DNA of 64,000 nucleotides from Lasioglossum baleicum (lineage: Eukaryota > Arthropoda > Insecta > Hymenoptera > Halictidae), in contig NC_134941.1 in NCBI RefSeq assembly GCF_051020765.1, positions 12,462,001-12,526,000 on the forward strand, written 5' to 3'. The notes under the pieces are model-generated. The model was not told where the DNA came from. It made no database searches and saw only the letters and a program-made list of their open reading frames with translations. The position numbers and the translations under genes are program-made. Below, one piece after another: positions 21,242-32,042 of this stretch (position 1 is the first letter of the stretch; the number at the start of each line of letters is the position of its first letter).

Positions 21242-23635
21242 TAGTAATAATAATTATTATATACAAATAACAGAAGCGTATTTAAACTTATTTCGAGAAA
21301 ACTGTGTGAAATTGGCATAAGGGTTAACGTCCAACCGAACAGAAAATAATTTTCTGAATGAAATAGAAACTGTAGCTGGTTCGTATCAGTGTTTTCCCAT
21401 GTTTTATAGATTTGTACAATTATACACGTTCACAAGAATTCCAGTTGTCATTGTAACACTATCTTCGTAGAAGCTAGTACACGTTTGAGGAAGTTTTATG
21501 TTAAAATGAAAGGATAATGCGAGACGGTAGAATGTCAAAGAGCAAGGTAAGGGAGATAAGCCGGTGTTATAGAAGACTTTTGCACACAATCGTGCAAGAT
21601 CGAATGTGAGAGCCCCTGGGTATGCAATCTGTCAGTAATACACGACTACATGCGCGCGAACGACACTGTTTACCTTAATCGCTTATGAGAAAGAATGTGT
21701 AAAATGCGGGCAACAGATACGTGAATTAATTTTCCAGTAGTGAGCACTCGCGTTTCAGAGTAACAATTACGATCGAATAAATGTTATTAAAATGCTGGAG
21801 GAATAAACGAGTGAACGAGAGTGACGGGGCAGGATAGGGAACGATCTCTGTGTGATCTCGGTGAACAGGTTAATCGGACGAAACGGATGTGAGAAGGTAA
21901 AACCGCGATGGTATCGGGGTTTGGGTGAGCGTACACGGGGGGCTTGGCTGTTTAACGGGCCGGAAATGAGTCAGGTGACCGATAGTCAGGTGGAAAAGGG
22001 ATTCGTTAATGTATTCCGGCCGTTGTTGGTCAGGTGTGGGCATTCTGTTGTGCGGCCCGTTGTTCAACGCCCGGTGAATCTCGTGCGCAGTTACCGTTTC
22101 GGAAATGCGCGGGCGCGCTGCTTTTTGCGACCGAGCGACGCAGAAATTCAAGAACGAAGGTCGAAGCTGGCCTACTCGACGACGCATTCGTGAAATATTA
22201 TGCCGCGAAACCCGATAACGTAAAAGAGAACGAAGAGACGGGAGCAGCGAATTAACGAGAAAGCGATTCTCGATCGAACTGCTCCGATGAAAGTTGTTCG
22301 ATTCGCCTCGATTTCGCGGACACCGTGTAGGTCGCCGGCGTTCGTACACCTGTCGTCCAATTACACCCGCGTACAATGCTAGAACTTTGTTAACGCGCGT
22401 GTCCATGTACCGGGTGCTCGGGAAGTACGCGACTTTCGCAAATTTTTGGAGAATTCGTTGGACGAACGGATCGAAGCTGTTCGTACGATGTCTGCCGGCG
22501 AAAAGAAAAAGATACGTCGTCGGTGGTAACGGTACCGATCCAGGATGAAATGGAGCAATAGACAGTCACTGGCTCGTTATTACGGTTTTCCGAGATTTCC
22601 GTTACACCTCGAGATATCGGACTTCTTCGAGTTCCAACGACAAAACCGATCGCGATCTTCCGTGTTCCACTTACACATTTTTGACCGGTGCGTCACCTTC
22701 TTTGTTCCAGATCCGCGCTCGTATTGTTATAGATATCGAGGTAAGCGACCCTTGATAACTAATCTCTTGGAAACACGACGATCAGATGATCGTCACCTTG
22801 TGATGATTCATAATTGTAGAGTAATTCAATTTCAATGTATTTAAAGCAACACAACTTTGCCTTGTAAGATCCGATAGTCTCTGTTTGGTTTCACGTTGAT
22901 AAGGTAAAAAAATGTTTATTATAAAATACGAAGGGATCATTTGTATTCGGTACACTGCGGATTTTATGCATTGAAGAGGACTGCGACGTAACGTGTCCGT
23001 TCAAAGAGTAAAACTCGCTTCAATAAAGAAACGATTGAATAAATTAGCCGGGAACAGCACAATAACGTATTACAGGCGGAGTTTGATGAACGATAGAAAC
23101 TATACACGGGAAGTGGAGAACAAGAGCGATTCCCTTTTCGTTTCGAGCCCACGGGAGGGTAACAGCGATACCGGAAGCGGCGGTGGATGGGTGTCTGACC
23201 GGAAACAGTTACACTGGTGTCACGATCGAGCCGCAACGACGCGCGTCTCCCGTTGTCGCCGGTTTAAAACCGTACCAGGCTGCCTCGCGTTTGCTCGAAT
23301 TGATCGCAGCACTCGAGCCCCTTCGAGTCGTAACACATAACCGACCGGTGATTATTGCATAATTTTGAAAAATCTATGGTACAATGCTAAACACTTTTCA
23401 ATGTAACCTTCAATAGCAACAGCAATTTTTATTGTGAACTAACAAGTCACCCTCAATAACGTCATCTAATAGTTTCATTTAAGATTGTAATGTAAAAGAA
23501 AATTTCTGTGCTTTCTTTTGGATCAGCACAATTATTGAAAGTCCTATTAATAGGCTTTCGGTAGGTAAAGTGTTAAATACGTTTATGTGATTTTCATGAA
23601 GCAATGTTAAAGGAAGAGAGAAATATCTATATTTA

Positions 23636-24000
23636 GTTTCGCATAAAAAACCGCAGTCTAATTAGAACCTTTGCACAATTACGACTAGACAGCGGATCTT
23701 CACGCAAAATAAAAATGTTGTACCCTGAAGTGGAAGTTTATTTTTTGTAATGGTTTTACTTTTTTTAATTACATGCTCTTGTTTTTGTAATAAACGCATC
23801 AAACCCGCTAATTATAACTAGACGGATTATGCATTTATGAAGAAATTAACTAGATGAAATATAAAACGGTGAAAGATTAGAAAAATCCAGGAATATTCTC
23901 ATGATCTTTTCAATGTGAAAAATCTATTAAGGGATGAAGTGAATTTTTATTTAAGTCCTGCTGACCAAAATCATTGCAAAATATATTTATTTTACGTTGA
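23636..24000. mobile_element. Cluster of partial GACTGCGG-family ends
   Basis: GCATAAAAAACCGCAGTC (about 23642-23659) faces away from GACAGCGGATCTTCACGC (from about 23688). A further left end (GACGGATTATGCATTTATG) starts near 23823. Several truncated copies are interleaved. Confidence 0.55.
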
Positions 24001-24564
24001 GTAAAACTGTGAATAGCGTAGTATGAGTATGGCACAGATGGCACGAACCTAACCGAAAATTGGCCGGGCACGTAGCGCGCGTTTAATCACCGGTTCGCAG
24101 AACGACGAGACCCGTAATTAATTAATACGAGCGTGAATGAACGAACACGGTTTCCCGATGACCGAATCGCTGGGACGAAATGAGATAATTCACCGGCGTT
24201 CCCTGGCGAGGGTTCTCACGGTATCGCGATACACCACCTCGCCGATGTAAAACGCGGAAGGAGGAACTTTCCGAGGATCGAAGAAAACCAGACCGCATTC
24301 CCTAGGCGTAATAACGATACCCATTTCCATTCGAAGTATCAGGTAGAAGAGCGGCTCCGGAGTATTGTTCGTTCTCTTATCTACGGCAAATAACGTCGTC
24401 GGGGAGATAACGAGATTTTATTGGCGTCGCGGTGGGATTCGGTCGCTTCACCGGACAGGTGATAAACAAGTCGCAGATGTGGCGACAAGTGAGAGAAATA
24501 GTAAACAGCCACACCTGGACCTCGGTTATAATTTACCTGTAATCATTTGCAATTCGTAGACAAC

Positions 24565-25083
24565 CAGTGTTGGGCAATAAATAATTATTTAAATAAAAAT
24601 TTCAATAACAAGTTATTTGTTATTATTTGGATATTCAAATAAAAAGCAAAAATAATTTATATTTATTATTTGAGCAAGAGTCTAAATGAATAATTAAAAA
24701 TAATAAAGTTAATTGTTATTTACAAATACAATTTCAGTTATCATTTGTATTGACAAATAATAAATTAAATTGTATTTTTTTATAGGCAGCTAGACCCTCC
24801 GAACGGGCCCGACCACTGGCGGTATGCCTGAAAAGGTTGCTATAGCAGACAAAAAACGCGCACGTGTTTATTGTATACATATACAAAATACAAGAAATAA
24901 GAGAACACCAAAAACTATTTATTTGATTTCCACCTCGATCCAAATAATAAATAATCTTTTATTTGCAAAGAAGAAATAATAAATGGATCACTTTTGGAAT
25001 TATTTAAATAAAAAGTTTAGTTATTATTTGCAATTAAAATCACACGTTCATTTATTATTTAAAATAAAATTCGCCCAACACTG
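24565..25083. mobile_element. Non-autonomous hAT element with perfect 8-bp target duplication
   Basis: CAGTGTTGGGC at the left and GCCCAACACTG at the right are perfect inverted termini. TAGACAAC flanks the element at 24557-24564 and 25084-25091. The 519-bp interior is AT-rich with repeated TTATTATTTG-type motifs and no transposase. An 8-bp duplication and CAG-type ends are hAT hallmarks. Confidence 0.9.
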
Positions 25084-25250
25084 TAGACAACTAGTACCAC
25101 TTCGTGATGCTGTAGATATTTAGCGAATATGAAATATGAATATGATTCATACCAACCGGCTAATGCCCTTGATGACGATCAAGTATTGTTCTTCCTCGAG
25201 ATATACGATTCAACATACTCTCGATAGAAAATGCAATGCAGCTATTTTAA

Positions 25251-25468
25251 CCCTTAGCGCTCGAGTGGTGACTCAGAGTCGCCACTAAAAATTGCTGTAG
25301 CATTATTGAAATATTGCTATCTACTCGATTACTAAACATTTAAATATTGTATGAGGAATTATATCAATTTTATATTCATACAAAGAGATAAATTAATATA
25401 GAATGGAATTATTCTAGGTCGGAAGAAACGTTTAATTTTCGAGTTAAAATAGCTCCGAGTACAAAGTG
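25251..25468. mobile_element. TTAA-flanked non-autonomous element (piggyBac-like), best copy
   Basis: TTAA at 25247-25250 and 25469-25472 flank a 218-bp unit beginning CCCTTAGCGCTCGAGTGG and ending GCTCCGAGTACAAAGTG. The termini are only partly inverted repeats. Related copies: 2708-2898, 7660-7748 with 9652-9750, 11305-11395, 48170-48300. Confidence 0.7.
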
Positions 25469-25842
25469 TTAACCAATAATGTGTGTATTTGAGTAATAAT
25501 TGGTCGAACTAATGTGATTACAATAATGTGCGTGTGTATTCGAGTAATAATTGTTCTATAGTCGTTCTAGAACACATTATATTTATAATTGTTTGAATTA
25601 TGCACCGTTAATATTAGTTGTAAGTGTTTGTTGCTAGTATTAAGACGTTCGAGATAAGGCATGTTAACAAACAGAAGACAGTACCTCGCTGTAAACCGAG
25701 CAACGCGCAAATTTAATAAACAACATTCATAAAAAAAAACCCTACAATTTCAAGAAGACAATCAATTAAATGTTCCCCGACCGGTTAGCGATTTGTTTAG
25801 GCCTGTTACCCGAAAATGGGACAGGTAACTAAAGACGTTTAC

Positions 25843-25873
25843 CTGGCCAGCGGCTGTTGCAACGGCAATTGAC
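25843..25873 (-). other. Candidate alternative first coding exon of the PTB gene
   Basis: On the minus strand an ATG at 25873 opens MSIAVATAAGQ and ends at a good donor (CCAG then GTAAAC) in phase 0, which would join in frame to the PTB exon acceptor at 20298. An in-frame TGA lies upstream, as expected for a first exon, and the surroundings (25850-26330) are CpG-rich like a promoter. Only 31 or so coding bases support it. The plus strand here also carries a hydrophobic open frame, so this is a weak call. Confidence 0.25.
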
Positions 25874-26584
25874 ATCACGACGTGGCCGATGCGCTCGATG
25901 CACGCGGCGCCTCGGCCACAGGTGCAATCTCAGGTGATCTCGATGCGAATGCAGCTGCGGCACGCGTCCTACGTGTTGCTCCTGGTATCCGGAAACATGC
26001 TCTTCCCTCGTCGACTGTTCGAATCCACAAGACTCACGATCGATCCGCGCTCGATCGACCGCGAAACCGTTCTGAGGATCGACCGATCTAGGATCTAGGA
26101 TCGGCGAACGATCGACAGCCCCGAGAACCAGCCAGCCAGCACAGCGGTACGCGCGCACTGTCGCGAGTACGCGCGACTGAAAATCTGGGACAGGCCGCGG
26201 CTCGAGTTCGACCCGCGTCGACTGATAATACTGAACTGCCAACCATAAGCCCGCTGCCACGACGCACGCGTGCGTACTGATCCCATCCAGATCCGACGCT
26301 CTATCATATCGATAATCGAACCGCTCGATCCGTTCAATCGGAACAACCAGATCTTGATCTCCTTCTTACAGAATTGCGATTATCCCTTTGATCGCTGAAT
26401 TTGCGGACTCACTGTAATTAGTACTTATTGGAATAGTTGAAATTTTCAATCTTGCGAGTATCATAATTTCGAACTATCTCTTCTGAGAGGATTCTGATCC
26501 TCTCGAAGAGGATATCCGAGTTACTGATTAAATTGAACATGTTTCCTTCGGGAGACAGTCGAATGCAAAGTGTTAATAGGTTCT

Positions 26585-26702
26585 GTTTAACTTTTAATTA
26601 CTCGCATATGATACTTGCAGTCTCAAAACTTTAAATTTAGTGTTTCAAGCATAAACGAAGGTGTCGACTGCACTTGCAAATATTTATTTTGCATTGAAGA
26701 AT
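26585..26702. repeat. Dispersed repeat of unknown family, copy 1
   Basis: About 118 bases (ACTCGCATATGATACTTGCA, TTTAGTGTTTCAAGCATAAAC, TATTTTGCATTGAAG) recur at 34307-34425 with roughly one difference in ten. It has no inverted ends that I can see. Confidence 0.7.
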
Positions 26703-26768
26703 CAGGTCGATCGGAAAGTAATTTCGTTTATCATGTAGAGATGGCATTCCTTCCATTTGTAATTACTA

Positions 26769-26946
26769 GACTGCGGATCTTTATGCAAAATAAAAATTGA
26801 AGAATGTTATTTCTTCCCTTAATGATTTTAATTTTTACAATAATAAGGGAGAAATCATACCTCGACATGTTGAATTTTCTAAATTTTCTAATCTTTTTGA
26901 ATTTCATCTACTTAAGTTTGCTGTAAACGCATAAAGATCCGCAGTC
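26769..26946. mobile_element. GACTGCGG-family element, complete copy
   Basis: GACTGCGGATCTTTATGC at the left, GCATAAAGATCCGCAGTC at the right, TA on both sides, 178 bp. This is close to a perfect consensus terminus for the family. Confidence 0.85.
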
Positions 26947-27016
26947 TAGTAATTTAAAAGTAGAAGTAATTTCGTTTATCATACAGAGATGGCAATCCTT
27001 CCATTTGTAATTATTA

Positions 27017-27195
27017 GACGTTGGATCTCTATGCAAAATAAAAATTATAAGAATGTTATTTCTTCCCTTAATGATTTTAATTTTTACAATAATAAGGGAG
27101 AAATCATAGCTCGACATGTTCAATTTTCTAAATTTTCCAATCTTTTTGAATTTCATCTACTTAAGTTTGCTATAAACGCATAAAGATCCGCAGTC
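27017..27195. mobile_element. GACTGCGG-family element, duplicated copy
   Basis: Sister of the copy at 26769-26946, made by the local duplication. Its left end has drifted (GACGTTGGATCTCTATGC) while the right end stayed intact. TA flanks are retained. Confidence 0.8.
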
Positions 27196-27212
27196 TAGTA
27201 ATCACACATTAC

Positions 27213-29448
27213 TTTAAATCGCAAAATCATGGTACATCTTGACAGCTGACATTTAAGTTTTCATTTTCGCTTGAAAAAACGGAACGACCTATCAAAATTT
27301 ATGTAACCTTAAGCTTCCCTGATTAAACGTTCCTCAATTTCGAATTTGAATTTCGAACGTCGGTTTGTCAGATAACGATTTTTCCTCTCCGACGAAAATT
27401 GCGTCCCCTAAAAGCCAGTTTCCTCTGAAATCTCAGGTATTACGGCATGTGCCAGTTTCCACCGGTCCCGGCGGAGTCACGAACCTTGCAATTATATCTA
27501 ACGATTCCTCTTTCGATCGAGAAGAGATTACGAAAGTCGGCGGTTCGGTTGATTGTGCGTGCACCGTCGAAACGCTGACGCGCGCGGTTCGCCGCGCCGA
27601 CCTCGGCCAAAAAATCTGCCTCGCCGACAAACATTTTCGCGTTCTCTCGCGAACTATTACACAACACGCAGGCTGACACCCACCGGTGAAAATGCGAGAC
27701 AAAATAGTGTTCAGCTCGGTTCGACGTGCTCCGAGACGATTCCCGAACGATAAAGGCCGCTTCGAGACAAAGCCTCGGGAAAAAGTGTGATCCCGAAACA
27801 ATATTCGTCCCATATATTTATGCGTCTGGCTGCCGAGCCAGCGAAACGAGACGCGCTTCCTAGGATTCGTTATAATTGATGTTCTATTGCTTACGTAACC
27901 CTGGACAGAATAAGCGAGCTCTGTCTTCTTACGCAACGGAGATAACGCTTGATCGCGGCGGACGTTTCGCGGATAAAAATCGAGGGTATAAATTAAAGTA
28001 ATTGGGGAATCGACGGAAGCGACGGCGGCGGATCGATAAGACACCTATGGGAGACTCCTTGGGAGATCGATCGATCCGCAGATGTAATTAACGGGATTCG
28101 TCGCTGCGGTTCCAGTCGGGCGAAATTCGGAATAATGAAATTTTAGTGCCGCGATTACGAGGTCGGTTGTGAGAGACACCGTTATGCGTCTTCGGCTCTT
28201 ATCTTTCCCAGTTCCCACTTATCATTCAATCTTAATCGCTGTAATTCCTAGACAACAAATTATTTAATTATTTCGCAAGACACTGGCTTTTTTCCCACCT
28301 CCAGGATACGTTACAGTGACATTAAAAAATTTCATTGAGAAAAGTGAAATGGAGGGCTGTTCAAAAATGGTTTTTTTCCATTTTATATTCCATTTTTTAT
28401 ATTATGGCACAACAAGTGGGGGGCTAACTTCTAGGAGGCTGTTTCGAATCGCTCGCGGGGCGGACAGTCGCGCGAGACGCTCGAATTCTCGAGAGTGTAG
28501 TGAAACATTTAATCGGCCGGCAGAGCAGCAGAAACGTGAGAAAGACTTTCGTACATCGCTTTTGTATCGCGACAGGAAAGATGCCTCGGAAGTCGACTCG
28601 TTATGAAATTACGAAAGCTTATAGCGGCCCGAGCATCGCCGAGCGTGTGAAGATTCGGGACGCAGAGGTAACCCGTCGTCGTGACGAAAGTGTCCATTAA
28701 AACGAATGGTCTCTCCCTCGGGCTGGCTTCCCGAACCACGGAGGAAGAGCCAACCGGGAGACGATGGGAAGACTGCCAGCCAGTCTTTCCGAAAGCGATA
28801 TCGCACCTGACTATGACAGAAGCTTGCAGGGAAAATGGCCGCGCTCGCAAATGACCGCAAAGAAAATTACTCAGAATTGAATACACACGCAATAATGTTT
28901 GTTGTGGTTTAATGATATGTGTTACATTATTTTAGAATAGGTTAATTTTAATTGAACCGATTTTTAATGTCGCCAATTTTGAGCGCAAGTAATTATCAGG
29001 TGTATTTCGATGCGAGCGATTGTCATCAAGGGAAACTAGCACTCAGCGTATTTTTGCAGCGCAATTAGATGACCGCGCAAGTACTTTTCTGCGCTTTTGT
29101 CTATTCACCGCGCGCAACAGCGACCGCGTTTTTATCTCCACTGGGAAACAGTCGGAACGGGGACGTTAGGATACACGGTGTGATAAGCCACCTGTATCGG
29201 GCTCGTGTCGAATTAGCTGACGAGCACCCGGGGGGAGGGGGGCACTTTCTAACGCGACCATAATATTCCTAATAACGGGTTTCTTAACAAGAAGAGGAGT
29301 TTTTCCTCTCCATCAACGTCGCGTCGTTTTCTTCGCCGGCATCAAGATGACTCCGCACGCAAACGCTTCCCACGAATGTTACACAGATTTTGTAATCGTC
29401 CCAATATGTAATTAACGATAATTTAATTCAGAGCAGCCGCGCGCTTAC
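27213..29448. other. Region without a recognised gene
   Basis: CpG-rich at 27430-28060. The longest open frame there is 203 codons on the minus strand (27433-28044), but it has no domain, no signal peptide and overlaps open frames on the other strand. Nothing supports a gene. Confidence 0.4.
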
Positions 29449-29538
29449 CTTATCTACTGCTTTCTGCCCCTCGGTGTCTTTCTCATGGTTCTCGATGATT
29501 TTGTTTGCGGTGTTAACACGAGAACTGTTGTCAAACCG
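29449..29538 (-). CDS. Candidate internal coding exon, protein unknown
   Basis: On the minus strand a pyrimidine-rich acceptor (CATTCTTCAG) precedes exactly 30 open codons. They read RFDNSSRVNTANKIIENHEK, then ten more residues ending AVDK, before a consensus donor GTAAGC. The exon is phase 0 at both ends, compatible with the PTB exon acceptor at 20298. The strongly hydrophilic composition looks like protein, and the other frames over these bases are less so. I do not recognise the sequence. It is either a 5' exon of the PTB gene or part of another minus-strand gene whose remaining exons I could not find. There is no independent support beyond splice signals and composition. Confidence 0.4.
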
Positions 29539-30475
29539 CTGAAGAATGGATGCGAGAATACGTAGGAGCTTGGAAAAATCTTGAGCACATTGTTATCTAA
29601 TTCGAGGTGGATCTCGAGAGTGCTGGAATTAGCAGGTTCTCGTAGAGTTTGCACGCCGATCCGGAAAACCTCCCGGCAATTATGCCCGGCTAATTGGCAG
29701 TGAACGTGCCTTGGAAATTGACTGTCTGCCGGAAGATAGGACTGTCTGCCCGGAATGCTAACGAACCGTTCAATCTCGTGACAAATTCCTGTTCTCCAGG
29801 TAGCTCGATCCTGCTGTAGATCTTCCGTTTTATTAAATTCCTCGGGCAACTATTCGATTTTTCCCAAAATAACTGAATACAAGCCGGTCAGTATTCAGAT
29901 AAACTCCGCGCAATTAAGCTTGCGGATCTTCTAGCGAATCTCGACGGATAAGCCGTAATGAACGGCTGGATATGTTAATTCCCGGCAGGAACCTTGGATA
30001 TTCATTGCAGGATTACGCCGACTGATTTCGGGGCTCGTGACGAGCGTCTTCCGCTCGAAGAACAGAATCCCACGAAAAAAAGAACAACTCCTGCAGCGTA
30101 TCAGATCGTCGCGATCGGTGAATTTCGAGCACCGTCCTCGAGGAGTACACACAGAAGCGTAAGTACTCGGCGAATCTGCGAAAGGTATCGGGATTTCGAC
30201 GATTAAACAACCAGTTCAAGGGATCGACGATACAGGAAACGGTTTCGCAACGGGCATGCAGGATATATTCTCCCTTTGGTCCTTGCAGCGCGATCGTTTT
30301 CACGGTTGCTAAAGCACGAGCGTTGCGCAAAACCTTCGACCAACGTCCACTTAGCGGTGAAAAAATAACGAGATTAGTAGGTCAGAACTGTCGGGCCCGC
30401 TTCCTGTTATCATCGTGTCCGGCTGCAGGACTTTCGAGGACAATGATGGCGCTTCAGAGGGGAAAGGACCGCTGG
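29539..30475. other. Region without a recognised gene
   Basis: Mixed composition with short overlapping open frames on both strands. No splice structure or domain is visible. Confidence 0.35.
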
Positions 30476-30895
30476 AACCTTGTGTTCCGCGGCCTCTGCG
30501 ATTCTAGATCCTTTGGGACGATGATCAAGACGCATGAAGCCTCAATTAGCTGGATGAATTTTTGAGTTGTTCATGATTGTCCTGTTTCTTGGTCGAGAGA
30601 CTCTGTGTCCTCTCTGCGTGGCTCGTTTGATAATTAAATTGAATACAATCCACTCATCTGTTCAAGTGTTGAACCTTATTTTCTGCGGCCTCTGCGATTC
30701 TAGATCCTTTGGGACGATGATTGAGTCGCATGAAGCCTCAATTAGCTGGATGAATTTTTGAGTTGTTCGTGATTGTCCTGTTTCTTCTAAGCCTCAGTTA
30801 GCAGGATGAGTTGTTGAGATGTTTATAAATGTCCTATATCTTGGTCCAGAGGCTTTGTGTCTTCTCTGCGTGGCTCGTTTGATAATTAAATTGAA
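30476..30895. repeat. Tandem duplication, unit about 196 bp
   Basis: GCCTCTGCGATTCTAGATCC recurs at 30492 and 30688. The following text (TTTGGGACGATGAT, CATGAAGCCTCAATTAGCTG, TTTTTGAGTTGTTC) is nearly identical. The end of the unit (TCTCTGCGTGGCTCGTTTGA) recurs a third time spacing further on. The two short open frames that share a peptide here are products of the duplication. Confidence 0.8.
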
Positions 30896-31440
30896 TACGA
30901 AGAAGTGCTACATAATTAGAGTGGCAAGCTTGTACTTTATTACACAAATTGCAAGGATGTACTGAAACAGTACGATCGTTATCGCGGTCTGATCATGAAT
31001 GACTTAATCCACTCAATGGAAAACTACCTCTGCACGCTTTCAACTTTCTTAAGAGGAAACTATTATTCGAAACGTTTCGAGTGCAGATTTTCAATAAAGT
31101 ATAAACGATTGAAATGAATTTTGTGGATCATTTTGGGCCAGAGAATGAATTTAGTGAGAAGATGGAAGCCAAGGGAGGCTCGCGATAGCAGGTGCCGATG
31201 GTTTCCGTCGGATTGTATAGAAAACGTCGCAACCCTGGTTCAAGTACGATCGTTACGACTGTTTTCACGGGTGTAAGAGCACGAAGGGATTGCGTAAGAG
31301 AAGAATCTGCGGCATCGCAGAAGTGGATCCCTCCCCTACCTCCCTGGGATCTTCTCTTTCTCCGTTCGTCCGGTGTGGGAGCCCCGGTAAAGAGGGGCTC
31401 TCAAGAACCCCCCCTAGGTGTTGCTCGATCTCTAAAGCCA

Positions 31441-31641
31441 TATATATACCACCACTTCGTGGTAGCATCCTTCGAGAAAGAAACATTGCCGGTAACACCG
31501 TGGAGACCGAGACTTTGTGCAGGCGGAGGTCCATCGAGCCAGGACCGGTCAGTGCGTTGTGACAAGGACTCCATCCGGAGATAAATGTACACCACGCGGA
31601 AAGACACTAAGGATTAAGGTGATAGGATTCTGTACGATAAG
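31441..31641 (+). promoter_or_regulatory. Probable promoter and 5' UTR exon of the second CPAP1-type gene
   Basis: TATATATA at 31441 could position a start near 31470. An alternative arthropod initiator TCAGT occurs at about 31549. A consensus donor (AAG then GTGAGT) follows at 31641, and a strong acceptor (TTGTTTTTTAG) ends directly before the ATG at 32043, so the first intron would lie just before the start codon. The transcript start is inference. Confidence 0.45.
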
Positions 31642-32042
31642 GTGAGTCCGTCCTGTCCGCCCTGCTGCGACAACCTCGATTTTTCGAGGGCCTCTTCGGA
31701 GAGTAACTTCAGCTCCTCTCGGTCAATTTGGTAGCAAAGGTTCATATCTGAGCAAAATTTTTTAGTGGGCTTCTTGAGAGTTTTTTCGACTCTCGAGGGA
31801 TTTTTTATTTGGTGGCGAAAGCTCGCCTGTTCACTCGAAGCACTGTGCAAATTTTTAGTGGTCTTCTTCGAAGATTTTTGGACTCGCTCGACGTACTTTG
31901 CAAAATTATCTCTTAGCTCCCCGAATTTAATTTAAAACCAAGAGTTTAGTCATTTGACGGAGATTAAATTGGAAAGGCTCATTGCCCCAATGTTGCAAAA
32001 TTGTTTTAGAGAAGGGATTGTCAATTTGTCCTTGTTTTTTAG

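Larger units (their letters stand above)
20298..25842. other. Region upstream of the PTB core gene, possibly a long intron
   Basis: No exon is supported here. CpG-rich patches at 20390-20830 and 21850-22750 contain overlapping open frames on both strands (for example 21870-22406 minus, 178 codons) without recognisable domains. AT-rich parts hold inverted-repeat elements. If the candidate exons at 25.8 or 29.4 kb belong to the PTB gene, this is one long intron. If not, the CpG-rich patch at 20.4-20.8 kb is a natural promoter candidate. Confidence 0.4.
26717..27212. repeat. Tandem duplication, 248-bp unit carrying an inverted-repeat element
   Basis: AGTAATTTCGTTTATCAT recurs at 26717 and 26965. 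Everything after it (AGAGATGGCA, TTCCTTCCATTTGTAATTA, then the element) is repeated in order. The duplication therefore copied about 50 bases of flank together with the mobile element. Confidence 0.85.

Noticed and set aside
21870..22406. 178-codon minus-strand open frame
   Set aside because: Overlaps plus-strand frames in a CpG-rich patch; no recognisable feature.
27433..28044. 203-codon minus-strand open frame
   Set aside because: GC-rich DNA with open frames on both strands, no domain, no signal peptide and no plausible splice partners.
30323..30761. Two short plus-strand frames sharing a peptide ending HEASISWMNF
   Set aside because: The shared peptide is explained by the 196-bp tandem DNA duplication, not by paired genes.
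31192..31584. 130-codon plus-strand frame before the second CPAP1-type gene
   Set aside because: It spans the likely promoter with its TATATATA motif and probable 5' UTR, and shows no domain.
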